DNA from: Thermococcus sp. | GTDB taxonomy: Archaea; Methanobacteriota_B; Thermococci; Thermococcales; Thermococcaceae | DNA: 37,296 nt | Direction: 5' to 3' | NCBI GenBank assembly: GCA_015520705.1 | Contig: WAPO01000026.1 | Coordinates: 1 to 37,296 of the forward strand | Shown here: positions 20,615 through 29,904 of the stretch, piece by piece | Layout: every line of letters begins with the position of its first letter | How positions within the stretch are numbered: position 1 is the first letter of the stretch | The notes under the pieces: generated by a model | The model's database searches: none | Told to the model about the DNA's origin: nothing | The model's input: only the letters and a program-made list of their open reading frames with translations | Translations under genes and position numbers: made by a program

Positions 20615-21646
20615 ATGGTGGTAATTATCCAGACCCTTAGATGCAGAAGGTGCAATGCCCCGCTGGACGTATCGCCGGAGGATATAATCGTCGTCTGCCC
20701 CTACTGCGGCTTCCCAAATTCCTTCGATGAGGTGTTCGGGGAAAGCAACGCCTTTTTTGCTGAAAGCCTCCCTGAGAAGGAGATTGTCAGGAGATTCTGG
20801 CAGAGGATGAGGAAGGACAGGGACTTCACGGGATCAAGGGACAGAATCAGCGTTGTGAAGGTGGAGGGATTCTACATTCCCCTGTGGTTCGGGAGGGTTA
20901 AGGCCAGAGGCTACGTGAGGTATGAGGTCTATGAAAACAAGGGCGGGAAGAAGAGGAAGACAATCAGACACAGGGAATTCAGAGAAATCCTGACCGTCTG
21001 CGCCTCCGGGAGGAGAAGCGTCTATGACATCGCTCTGGAGGAGCTAACACGGAAGATAGAACGGCTCCATCTTTCATTTAATGACCTCGGGGAGATGCTG
21101 AAGTCCGCGGTGGGTGCGGCACCGCTGAAGGAGCTGGACGTGGAGAGGTGGGAAAGTCTAAAGCTGGACTTTCTGAATACTGAATTCGGCAGGAAGAGGG
21201 CGGAAAAGATACTGCTCGACAGAGCCTCTGACAGAGCCAAGGAGCTTCATGTTCCCAGAGACAATGACCTCCTCAGCTTCAGCTTTGAAGGGACGGTTGA
21301 AGACGTGGCGCTGGTGTTCTACCCTGTGTGGAAGGTTTATTATGACTTTGAAGGCGGGACATACTTTGTCGCCTATGACGGGCACAGCGGAAGGGAAATC
21401 GTGGCCCTTGAACCCATGAGAATCTGGAGAAAGGCCGGCTACCTCCTCATGGCAGTTCTCGGCGTTGTGGTTTCAGGTATTTTTGCGGCCCTCATCGGAA
21501 ATCCCGTCTTCTGGAGGGCCGTGGTGGAGATGAAGAAAGGCGCTGTGATTCCGATTCTCCTTGTGGTGGCAGGCCTCTACTTTGGCTATGAAGTCGCCAG
21601 AGGATACGGGAGGAAGATGAGCTGGGATGTGAGGGTTGAGAGATGA
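20615..21646 (+). CDS. Zinc-ribbon membrane protein (copy 1)
   Basis: N-terminal CRRCNAPL...VCPYCGFPN, central soluble domain, C-terminal hydrophobic segments. Confidence 0.8.
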   Translation: MVVIIQTLRCRRCNAPLDVSPEDIIVVCPYCGFPNSFDEVFGESNAFFAESLPEKEIVRRFWQRMRKDRDFTGSRDRISVVKVEGFYIPLWFGRVKARGYVRYEVYENKGGKKRKTIRHREFREILTVCASGRRSVYDIALEELTRKIERLHLSFNDLGEMLKSAVGAAPLKELDVERWESLKLDFLNTEFGRKRAEKILLDRASDRAKELHVPRDNDLLSFSFEGTVEDVALVFYPVWKVYYDFEGGTYFVAYDGHSGREIVALEPMRIWRKAGYLLMAVLGVVVSGIFAALIGNPVFWRAVVEMKKGAVIPILLVVAGLYFGYEVARGYGRKMSWDVRVER

Positions 21647-22593
21647 AGGTGAGATGTCCCAACTGCGGTGCCCTCTTTGAGGCTGAGGAGGAGGGAATCG
21701 CCGAATGCCCCTACTGCGGGTTCAGGATAAAGATCGGCGAGGCGAGGGATTTCATGTATCCCCTTAAAATCCAGAACCCGCGGCACTTCCTTATGAGCTT
21801 CATCCGGCTTCAGAGCATATCACCGAATGACGTTGATTCAAAAGCCCGGATACTGGAGCAGAAGCTCTATTATGTGCCCTTCTACCTTTTCTTCGTCGAG
21901 GCCAGCGGAAGCGCACACCACGGCTATATAAGCTCTGAGGGCTTCGGAAGGGTTGAATTCATGAACTACATTGCTGTTCCCGCTGTGGAGGGTTTTGATG
22001 AGCTCATAAACTACCCTCTGCCCGCAAAGGGAAGGCGGTACTTTGAAAGGAGTGAAATTAAGGGAAAACTGCTTGAAAAAACGCTGGATGTTGGGAAGGC
22101 GAGAAGGGCCGTGATTGAAACCGTCAGCAGATCGCTGAAAAAGGAAGCGGAGAGATACTATCACTGGGGCGGGGTTGATGTATCCCTTGAAACGAGATAC
22201 GCGGAGATGGAAGGGCTGGTTTATTATCCCATCTGGAGGGTCACATACAAATACGGCTTCTTCACATACACCGCATACGTTGATGGCGTTGATGGAAGGA
22301 TTCCCTTCGCTGAATTTCCGATATCGGGCGTTAAACGCTTTGTAAACCTCACCTTTTCCTCGCTTCTCCTCCTGACGGGGGTCTTTACCGGAAAGCTTCT
22401 CATGGGCTACGGGATAACAGCACCTCTGGGAGCAGTCGGGACGGCGGTTATAGGAGCCTATCCCTCCCTCAGGAAGTCGCTCCGAGTAAAAGGCCGGGCG
22501 AGCGAGCACAGAATACTGAACGAAGTCAAGGAGGAGATAATGCCCGAAGAGGAAGCCTTTCGCTTTGCCAGACAGCTCTTCAGGGAGATTTAG
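21643..22593 (+). CDS. Zinc-ribbon membrane protein (copy 2)
   Basis: CPNCGALF...ECPYCGFRI; same domain plan as the preceding gene; ATGA overlap. Confidence 0.8.
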   Translation: MKVRCPNCGALFEAEEEGIAECPYCGFRIKIGEARDFMYPLKIQNPRHFLMSFIRLQSISPNDVDSKARILEQKLYYVPFYLFFVEASGSAHHGYISSEGFGRVEFMNYIAVPAVEGFDELINYPLPAKGRRYFERSEIKGKLLEKTLDVGKARRAVIETVSRSLKKEAERYYHWGGVDVSLETRYAEMEGLVYYPIWRVTYKYGFFTYTAYVDGVDGRIPFAEFPISGVKRFVNLTFSSLLLLTGVFTGKLLMGYGITAPLGAVGTAVIGAYPSLRKSLRVKGRASEHRILNEVKEEIMPEEEAFRFARQLFREI

Positions 22594-23474
22594 AGGAGGC
22601 CAGTTTCAACCAGAACTCTCTCCACTTCCTGAATCTCCTCCTCGCTCAGCGGCAGCGACGGCATCCTCGGGTAGCCCACACTGAGGCCCCGCATGTTCAT
22701 GGCCTCCTTTATCGCACTCACCTGATTGAGCCTCTTTACAAGAACCTCGTTCAGATGATTTATGAGAATCTGAAGCTTTCTGGCCCTCTCAAGCTTCATC
22801 TCGGTGAATGCATTGTAGAGCTCGACGCAGAGACGGGGCGCCACGTTTGCAACGGCTACGACAGCACCGCTTGCTCCCAGCATCAATGCGGGCAGAATCA
22901 CATCTGCCGTTCCTGCCAGAACGGCTATCTCATCTCCAACCCGCCTTATCAGCTCTGTAATTCTCCCGATTGAGCCGCTTGAGTCCTTTATACCTATAAT
23001 GTTTGAGTGCTCACCCACGAGGCGTTCGATAACATCTAAGCTTATGTTTATCCCTGTAAATTTCGGGACGTTGTAGATTATCACTGGCGCATCTACCTTC
23101 CCCGCGATTGAGGAGTAGTGTGCAAAAAGCTCGGAGTCCTTCGGCTTGAAGTAGAAGGGAGGGGCTATAAGAAGGGCATCCACGCCAATGTCCCATGCCT
23201 TTCTGGCCAGCTCCAGCGTTTCCTTTGTGGAATTTTCCGTTACACCCGCTATGAGCGGCCGCTCTGTGGCGTTTCTAACCGCTTCGAGAACTCCAAGCTT
23301 TTCAGCCCTGCTGAGGTATGGGAACTCGCCGTTGCTTCCAAGCGTCACAAAGCCGCTTATACCGGCGTCCTCAAAATACTGTATCAGCTCGGAAAGGATT
23401 TCCATGTTGATTTCTTCATCCTCATCGAAGGGAGTTACATGAGGGACAAATATGCCTTCAAGCATTTCAATCAT
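22590..23474 (-). CDS. Dihydrodipicolinate synthase / N-acetylneuraminate lyase family
   Basis: GIFVPHVTPFDEDEEIN, GFVTLGSNGEFPYLS, PVIIYNVPKFTG, IIGIKDSSGS. Confidence 0.9.
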   Translation of the reverse strand: MIEMLEGIFVPHVTPFDEDEEINMEILSELIQYFEDAGISGFVTLGSNGEFPYLSRAEKLGVLEAVRNATERPLIAGVTENSTKETLELARKAWDIGVDALLIAPPFYFKPKDSELFAHYSSIAGKVDAPVIIYNVPKFTGINISLDVIERLVGEHSNIIGIKDSSGSIGRITELIRRVGDEIAVLAGTADVILPALMLGASGAVVAVANVAPRLCVELYNAFTEMKLERARKLQILINHLNEVLVKRLNQVSAIKEAMNMRGLSVGYPRMPSLPLSEEEIQEVERVLVETGLL

Positions 23475-23578
23475 CCAGAGGTCACCCTTGAAGTAATTAA
23501 GCTTTTTGCCTGCTCCCGGCCGTTAATCTTTTAAACGGTGCTTTTAATAACAAAATGGAATTTAAAGGGGGTGGGAGA

Positions 23579-24904
23579 ATGGCAATGATCGAGGAGGTGC
23601 CTAAGGTTAGCTTCGAGAGGGTCGGAATGCACTCCCACATAAGGGGACTGGGCCTGGACGAGAGCGGAAGGGCCAGATTCGCAGCTGACGGGATGGTCGG
23701 GCAGGTCAAGGCCAGGGAAGCTGCAGGAATAGCGGTTCAGCTCATAAAGAGGGGCAAGCTGGCGGGCAAGGGAATTCTCCTCGTGGGGCCCACCGGCAGC
23801 GGCAAGACTGCCATAGCAATGGGCATAGCGAGGGAGCTTGGTGAGGATGTGCCCTTTGTTCAGATTGCGGGGAGCGAAATCTACTCCGCCGAAATGAAGA
23901 AGACGGAATTTCTGAAGCAGGCCCTCCGCAGGGCAATCGGTGTTAAGATAAGCGAGGAAAGGAAGGTCTACGAGGGCGCCATTGAGAAGATTGAAATCAA
24001 AAAGACGAGGCACCCCTTCAACCCCTATGTTGAGGTTCCGGATTCCGTTCTCATCACGCTGAAGACAAAGGACGATGAGAAGACCTTCAGGGCAGGGAGG
24101 GAGATAGCGTATCAGATACTTGAGCAGGGCATTGAGGAGGGGGATGTCATCCAGATAGACGCTGAGAGCGGGAGGGTCTCAAAGCTCGGCACGACAAAGG
24201 AGGAGGAAGGAATCTTCCTGAAGCGCAGGGTTAACCTCCCAACAGGCCCTGTGCTGAAAATCAAGGAATTCACATATACGGTGACGCTTCATGACCTCGA
24301 CATTGTCAATTCGAGGGCGGGAGGAATACTGAGCCTCTTCTTCGGCGGAGGAATGGAGATCAACGACGAGGTCAGGCAGAGGGTTGATGAGACCGTCAAG
24401 AGCTGGGTGGAGGAAGGGAAGGCGGTTCTGGTGCCGGGAGTCCTGTTTATAGACGAGTGCCACATGCTCGACATAGAGGCCTTCTCTTTCCTCGCGAGGG
24501 CCATGGAGAGCGAGCTGGCGCCGATACTCATCCTCGCGACGAACAGAGGAAAGACAAGGATAAGGGGAACAGATATAGAGGCGCCCCACGGCATTCCAAT
24601 AGACATGCTGGACAGACTGCTCATCATCAACACCGAACCCTACAAGAAGGATGAAGTCAGGGAGATTGTCAAAATCAGGGCAAGAGAGGAGGGCATAGAG
24701 ATAAGCGATGAGGCCCTTGAATATCTCGCCGAGCTCGGAGAAAAGACCAGCCTAAGATATGCTGTCCAGCTCCTCGCACCGGCCCATATCATAGCCGGCA
24801 GAAAGAAGGTGGAGAGAGAACATGTCAAAAAGGCGGAGGAGTATTTCGCGGATATAAGGAGGAGCATAAGCTTCGTGGAGAAGCTTGAGGGGATGCTTCA
24901 GTAA
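23579..24904 (+). CDS. TIP49/RuvBL-like AAA+ ATPase
   Basis: SHIRGLGLDESG, Walker A GPTGSGKTAIAMGIARELGEDVPFVQIAGSEIYSAE, Walker B FIDECHMLDIEAFSFLARAMES, ATNRGKTRIRGTD. Confidence 0.93.
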   Translation: MAMIEEVPKVSFERVGMHSHIRGLGLDESGRARFAADGMVGQVKAREAAGIAVQLIKRGKLAGKGILLVGPTGSGKTAIAMGIARELGEDVPFVQIAGSEIYSAEMKKTEFLKQALRRAIGVKISEERKVYEGAIEKIEIKKTRHPFNPYVEVPDSVLITLKTKDDEKTFRAGREIAYQILEQGIEEGDVIQIDAESGRVSKLGTTKEEEGIFLKRRVNLPTGPVLKIKEFTYTVTLHDLDIVNSRAGGILSLFFGGGMEINDEVRQRVDETVKSWVEEGKAVLVPGVLFIDECHMLDIEAFSFLARAMESELAPILILATNRGKTRIRGTDIEAPHGIPIDMLDRLLIINTEPYKKDEVREIVKIRAREEGIEISDEALEYLAELGEKTSLRYAVQLLAPAHIIAGRKKVEREHVKKAEEYFADIRRSISFVEKLEGMLQ

Positions 24905-25917
24905 TCAGTAGCTGATTTTTTCCCTTCCATTATTCTCATGAGCTTTCTGCAGAGCTTAAGATGGAACTCAAATTCATTGTAGAGACGGTTTTCGTGCTGG
25001 AAAATCAGCTTCAGCTCGTTAAGTCCTTTCTTTCCGCCGAATTCACCGAACACAAGTATTCCGTTGACTTCAATTATACCAAAAACCGCCGCAAGGTTGA
25101 ATATAAGCGTCCTGAGCTGATAGGCTGAAACCTCATGCTTTCCGAGCTTTTCACGGGGATATTCAAAGAGGAAATACTCCAGTCCCTCTATTTCAGCGAC
25201 ATCCGTTATGGCTATGTCAGCGGTCAGGAAGACGACGAGGCTGGGGGTCATGTTGTCAAAGCGTTTGAGGGATTTGACTATGATTTCGTCGTTGTTGTGG
25301 GCTTCCTCCCTGACGCTCTCGGCGATTATAATCCTGTCCTTCAGCCGCTCAAATTCCTTTAGGGCTATATAGGCGGCTTTCCTAGATTTTTTCATCCGCC
25401 TGTTGCTGAGCTCGTTCAGCAGATAGCTGTTTTTAACCGCTCTTTTCAGCTCGGCGAGCTGGGAATGGTGGTATTTGTAGTTCATGGCATTTTCTATTTC
25501 CTTCTGAACACCCTCGGCAACGGCAATCTGATACCTGTCCAGCGGCCTGAAGTTCGAGATGAAGCGGTGATAGAACAGATTGGTATCGGGGGCAAAGACA
25601 ACACCCTTCCTTAGATATTCGTAAAGCTCAAGGCTCTTCTGGAATTCGTCGATATTGTCATACTTCAGTATGCCCGATGATATGAAGCACTCGTAGAAAT
25701 CAGCGTAGCCCGGGAGGTCATAGGCCAGATGCTCGGGCAGAAAGCGGGCAAAATCCCTCCTCTCCGCAAGGGCCTCAACGATGTAACCCCTCTCTGAAGG
25801 CCTCGCCCTGATGAGGGGTATCTCATAAAGGGGATAGCCCACCTGAACCTCGGGCAGGATGTTGATCAGAATCTGAAGCTCCGGCTTTTCAATTATCTCA
25901 CTCCACATTCCCATCAC
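24898..25917 (-). CDS. PIN-domain-like nuclease protein
   Basis: GVVFAPDTNLFYHRF, VAEGVQKEIENAM, DRIIIAESVREEAHNNDEIIVKSL, VVFLTADIAITDVAEIEGL: spaced acidic motifs typical of PIN folds. Confidence 0.7.
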   Translation of the reverse strand: MMGMWSEIIEKPELQILINILPEVQVGYPLYEIPLIRARPSERGYIVEALAERRDFARFLPEHLAYDLPGYADFYECFISSGILKYDNIDEFQKSLELYEYLRKGVVFAPDTNLFYHRFISNFRPLDRYQIAVAEGVQKEIENAMNYKYHHSQLAELKRAVKNSYLLNELSNRRMKKSRKAAYIALKEFERLKDRIIIAESVREEAHNNDEIIVKSLKRFDNMTPSLVVFLTADIAITDVAEIEGLEYFLFEYPREKLGKHEVSAYQLRTLIFNLAAVFGIIEVNGILVFGEFGGKKGLNELKLIFQHENRLYNEFEFHLKLCRKLMRIMEGKKSATDY

Positions 25918-26386
25918 CGAGGAAGTTCTTGAGCCTCTGCATATGTTTGGGAATCATCATGTAGGGCCTCTCAGGAAAATCAAAATCAAGAAGTGCCATG
26001 TATATGATTCTATCCACGCTGAAATCTCTAACCTGAACAACGGCGGCTGTTGCGAGGGCCTTTCTGCCCGAGGTTATATCGAGGCCTATTGTGTATCCCT
26101 CCGATTCCAGTTTCTGGAAAAGCTCTTTAAACCTCTTATCCGCTTCAAGAAAGCTGTTGTTGGGGATTACTATTGTCGTTATCTCAGGTTCGAAGTTATA
26201 TGCTTCAGAAATCGCTCTTATTGCCTCCACAATATCCGGAAGCTTCTTTCTGTACATCTCCTCTGTGAAAATAAAGACTCTCTCAGGCTTCTTTCCTCTG
26301 GAAGCGACGGCATAGTAGGTATTCACTAGAGCCCAGCCGGAGCGGCCCAGCAGTGTTACATAGGCAATTTTTCTTGAGGGGGTCAT
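25898..26386 (-). CDS. CARF-like Rossmann-fold protein
   Basis: IAYVTLLGRSGWALVNTYYA at first strand and LDITSGRKALATAAVVQVRDFSVDRIIYMALLD, resembling CARF D-x-T-x-G-x-K motifs. Confidence 0.65.
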   Translation of the reverse strand: MTPSRKIAYVTLLGRSGWALVNTYYAVASRGKKPERVFIFTEEMYRKKLPDIVEAIRAISEAYNFEPEITTIVIPNNSFLEADKRFKELFQKLESEGYTIGLDITSGRKALATAAVVQVRDFSVDRIIYMALLDFDFPERPYMMIPKHMQRLKNFLGDGNVE

Positions 26387-26409
26387 TTTTCATCCCATAT
26401 ATGTTTGCT

Positions 26410-26871
26410 TCAATCAATAAAAATCATTCCATACAGTGCGCTTTCATGAAAGTCTATCCTGACGAGTCTGCTGATTTCAATGCCGATTGCATCTATTGAC
26501 GGCCTGACCTTATCCGGCATTTTGCAGGGTTCGCCCCGCTCAAAGGGACAGTCATCGCACAGGTTGCAGCTGCCGGGAAAAAGAGCCAGTGCATACATAT
26601 AACCCTTCTTGAAAAACTCTTCCTCCCGCTTCAGCAGATAGCTGAGAGTTTTGCGCTTTTCATTCTCAAAGTCATCATAATCAATCCCGAACTTAATTAT
26701 CAGGGCTTTTCTGAAGGAGCGCACCCACTCCCTTGCTTCCCTCCAGTCAGGAGCGTGGGGCGGGCAGCCCGGCCTTCTGCCATACATAGGGCACAGCCTA
26801 CACTTCCAGACAGGCCTCGGAGAAACAACAACCTCTGAAGCAGTGATTTCCTTCTCCCAGAGCACCTTCAT
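26410..26871 (-). CDS. DUF2284-like predicted metal-binding protein
   Basis: WKCRLCPMYGRRPGCPPHAPDW, FPGSCNLCDDCPFERGEPCKMPDKVRPSIDAIGI. Confidence 0.8.
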   Translation of the reverse strand: MKVLWEKEITASEVVVSPRPVWKCRLCPMYGRRPGCPPHAPDWREAREWVRSFRKALIIKFGIDYDDFENEKRKTLSYLLKREEEFFKKGYMYALALFPGSCNLCDDCPFERGEPCKMPDKVRPSIDAIGIEISRLVRIDFHESALYGMIFID

Positions 26872-26914
26872 AGGACATCGGAAAAAATAGGAGGGAGGTT
26901 TTAAAACTTTAACC

Positions 26915-27637
26915 TCAGTCCATCAGCCGCCCGCCGTTTACATCCACAACCTCACCGGTTATGTGGTCGTTTTCAAGGAGGAAGATAACCGCATGGGCAA
27001 TTTCCTCAGGCTTTGCTATTTCCCCTGTCAGTGAAAGGGGGCGCAGCTTCTCCCTCAGCTCATCGTTTATCATGTCGGTGTCGACAGGCCCGGGGGCAAC
27101 GGCGTTAACGAGTATATCTGGAGCGAGATGCCTCGCGAGGTTGAAGGTCATCGCTATCAGGCCTCCCTTTGAAGCGGCATAATGCGGCCCCACGGTTCCG
27201 CCGTCCTTCCCGGCTATGGATGCTATATTGACTATCTTGCCCTTCTTCATGTATCTCAGGGCTTCCTGTATGACGATAAACGCTCCTTTCAGGTTAACAT
27301 TCATGACGGCATCCCACTCCTCATCTGTGACATCTATGGGGTTCTTCGACTTTCCAAGGATGCCGGCGTTGTTTATGATGATGTCAATTCTGCCGAATTT
27401 TCCGATGATCTCATCAATCATCCTCCTGACTTCGTCCCTCTTGCTAACATCCGCCTTAATTACAAGGGTTTCCACACCATAGCTCCTGCACATCTCCTCC
27501 GTTTTTCTGGCTTCGCTCTCACTGTGGGCATAGTTTATGACGACATTCGCCCCCTTCCGGGCAAGGGCAGCTGCTATGGCCCTCCCGATTCCCCTTGCAG
27601 AACCAGTTACGAGGGCAACCTTTCCAGCCAGCTCCAT
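26915..27637 (-). CDS. Short-chain dehydrogenase/reductase (FabG-like)
   Basis: MELAGKVALVTGSARGIGRAIA, NNAGI, GPHYAASKGGLIAMT, NAVAPGPVDTDM. Confidence 0.92.
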   Translation of the reverse strand: MELAGKVALVTGSARGIGRAIAAALARKGANVVINYAHSESEARKTEEMCRSYGVETLVIKADVSKRDEVRRMIDEIIGKFGRIDIIINNAGILGKSKNPIDVTDEEWDAVMNVNLKGAFIVIQEALRYMKKGKIVNIASIAGKDGGTVGPHYAASKGGLIAMTFNLARHLAPDILVNAVAPGPVDTDMINDELREKLRPLSLTGEIAKPEEIAHAVIFLLENDHITGEVVDVNGGRLMD

Positions 27638-27720
27638 AGCAATCACCGTGATTAATAGTGTTTTAAAATTAAAAAGGATTGGGGCGAAATATTTTTACGT
27701 TTGGAATTCGAGTTATGCAC

Positions 27721-28266
27721 ATGAGAAAGATAAGCCTCATCATGGTTTTAATCGTTCTCCTGTCCGGATGTATATCCCATCAGAAAGGAGATGAGAAGAT
27801 GAAGTTGGAAGTCAATTCGGTTTTCCATGAAGGGAGCTTCATACCCAAAAAATACACATGCGAAGGTGCAGACATAAACCCGCCGCTTTATCTGGCCCAT
27901 ATTCCCTCCGGGGCGAAGAGCATGGCCATAATCGTCGACGACCCCGATGCCCCCATCGGGACATTCACCCATTGGATCGCGTGGAACATACCTCCAACGG
28001 AGCAGATTCCCGAAGGCATTCCAAAGATAGGCAACGTCAGCAAGCCTATAAGAATGATTCAGGGCCGGAATGATTTTGGCAGGATAGGCTACGGCGGCCC
28101 CTGCCCTCCGAGGGGTCACGGCGTGCACCACTATCACTTCAGGGTGTATATCCTCGACACAACCCTCAACCTGCCGCCGGGAGCGAGCAGAAAAGAACTG
28201 GAGAGGGCTATGAAAGGCCATATCATCCAGTGGGGTGAGCTGGTAGGCCTCTATGAAAGAAAATGA
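27721..28266 (+). CDS. PEBP/YbhB-YbcL (Raf-kinase-inhibitor-like) lipoprotein
   Basis: Lipobox IVLLSGC; MAIIVDDPDAPIGTFTHWIAWNIPP, GYGGPCPPRGHGVHHYHFRVY. Confidence 0.9.
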   Translation: MRKISLIMVLIVLLSGCISHQKGDEKMKLEVNSVFHEGSFIPKKYTCEGADINPPLYLAHIPSGAKSMAIIVDDPDAPIGTFTHWIAWNIPPTEQIPEGIPKIGNVSKPIRMIQGRNDFGRIGYGGPCPPRGHGVHHYHFRVYILDTTLNLPPGASRKELERAMKGHIIQWGELVGLYERK

Positions 28267-28267
28267 G

Positions 28268-28522
28268 TCAGACATACCTGAGCTTCACATAAAGGTTGAC
28301 CCCGCTCTGGAAAGCCGCCAGAAAATTCAGCGTGAAGAATATCCAGTCCCTCACCAGATAGGAATACACGGTCAGCAGAGATGATGCCACAACATAGACC
28401 ACTATGAACTCCAAGTTCATTGGGCAGTGCCTTTTCTTTATCGTCTCCCATGTCTGGGGCACCCATGAACTGACCAGAAGTAGCATTCCAAGGAGCCCTA
28501 TAGCCGCTGCACCTCCTCCCAT
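28268..28522 (-). CDS. PQ-loop / SemiSWEET-like membrane protein
   Basis: 84 aa, SSWVPQTWETIKKR PQ-loop motif and three hydrophobic segments. Confidence 0.65.
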   Translation of the reverse strand: MGGGAAAIGLLGMLLLVSSWVPQTWETIKKRHCPMNLEFIVVYVVASSLLTVYSYLVRDWIFFTLNFLAAFQSGVNLYVKLRYV

Positions 28523-28644
28523 TCAGCGCACCTCCTTTTTTTATTTACCCCGCTGAGCTTGGAGGGGACATAAAAAAGCTTTATGGATGAGTTTGTGTTA
28601 AATATCCAGGTCTCACAGGGCAGAATAGGCAGAAGAATGGAAAC

Positions 28645-29109
28645 TCACAGAGTGCTGACCAGCCTCGAAGTCACCCATGTTTTGACGTCCTCATCCATTA
28701 TGCTGTTGATTATCTTCATGGCCTCCGGAACCCTTCCTCTCCTCGCCAGCTCCAGCGCAACTTCAGCTTCTATTTTGGAACGGTTAGACACATCCTTAAT
28801 AAATCTGGCAATATCAAGGGCATCTTCGATCTTTCCAAGATTCAGGAATTCAAATGCAAGGCTCATGAGGGTTTTTGTTGTCTCTTCAGCATTGTTAATG
28901 TCATACGCCGCTTTGATAGCTCTGTTTATGGCTTCTTTGTAATCCTTATCCTTCTTTGCCATTTCTATGGCAATTCTGGAGAAAGCCTTTGCCCTGATGC
29001 TCTTGTCAGATATCTCCTGGGCCATCATGTATGCATTCTCAAAATCACCACTGCTTATCAGTTTGGTAACGGCTTCATAAAGAGCCCGCGATTGATACCA
29101 TTCCTGCAT
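28645..29109 (-). CDS. Alpha-helical repeat protein (TPR/solenoid-like)
   Basis: Repeated ~33-aa helical units (SGDFENAYMMAQEISDKSIRAKAFSRIAIEMAK...), typical of solenoids. Confidence 0.65.
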   Translation of the reverse strand: MQEWYQSRALYEAVTKLISSGDFENAYMMAQEISDKSIRAKAFSRIAIEMAKKDKDYKEAINRAIKAAYDINNAEETTKTLMSLAFEFLNLGKIEDALDIARFIKDVSNRSKIEAEVALELARRGRVPEAMKIINSIMDEDVKTWVTSRLVSTL

Positions 29110-29208
29110 GATAACCCCCTTATTAACTTGCACTACATAGATTTAAGCTTTCCTAAACCGAAGGATAGATTTATATTTAATCCCCATGATAAATAGACAG
29201 GTGAGAAG

Positions 29209-29832
29209 ATGAAAAAGATTGGAGTGCTTCTGGCACTGTTTTTTGTTATGTCCCTTCTTTCGTATGCTGTAGCTGAAAGCCAGATTGATCCCAGCAAGGT
29301 GCATTTTTACATGTATGGAGCGAGTTCCTGCCCGCACTGCCGGAGAATGAAGGAGGAAATCCCAAAGGTCTTCGGGAAGAACAGTTTGACCTACTACGAA
29401 CTGGTGGGAAACGAGGAGAACTCAAAACTCTTCAGCGAGCTCTACCAGCTCACAGGAATAAGTGGAGTTCCCGCCATCGGAATAGCCTATGAGGGAAAGC
29501 TCTATGCAGTTATTGAGGGGGAATTCAACGTATCTGCAACTCCAATGATAATTAAAGATGCCCAGAAAAATGGCGGCTTAATCCTTGTGGTCGGCGGAAA
29601 AGCATACCTAATCAAAAACCAAACCCACATCCAGAAACTGCAAACACTATTCATAGAACATAAATCGGTCTTCAAAACATCCTCCAGCACCACAAATTCA
29701 GCATCTACAACAAGTTCTGAAACAGCCTCCAGTTCTACACCAACTTCCACAACATCGGGCAGAAAAACCTGCGGGCCTGCACTGATGGTGCTATTAGCAC
29801 CGCTACCGTTGCTTTTGAAGAGGAGGCGCTGA
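29209..29832 (+). CDS. Extracytoplasmic thioredoxin-like protein with CGP-CTERM anchor
   Basis: Signal peptide; YGASSCPHCRRMKEEI; cis-Pro SGVPAIG; Ser/Thr-rich linker then CGPALMVLLAPLPLLLKRRR. Confidence 0.9.
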   Translation: MKKIGVLLALFFVMSLLSYAVAESQIDPSKVHFYMYGASSCPHCRRMKEEIPKVFGKNSLTYYELVGNEENSKLFSELYQLTGISGVPAIGIAYEGKLYAVIEGEFNVSATPMIIKDAQKNGGLILVVGGKAYLIKNQTHIQKLQTLFIEHKSVFKTSSSTTNSASTTSSETASSSTPTSTTSGRKTCGPALMVLLAPLPLLLKRRR

Positions 29833-29904
29833 ACTTTTTGTTTTTAACTTTTTGTGTTGGAAATGCTGAAAAGAGGTTCTCTTTAATTTCCGAGGGGGAG
29901 AGAA

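Noticed and set aside
21838-22509. 223-aa minus-strand ORF
   Set aside because: Antisense to the second zinc-ribbon membrane protein.
29833-29856. Direct repeat AACTTTTTGT...AACTTTTTGT after the CGP-CTERM gene
   Set aside because: Best explained as a T-rich archaeal terminator; not a separate element.
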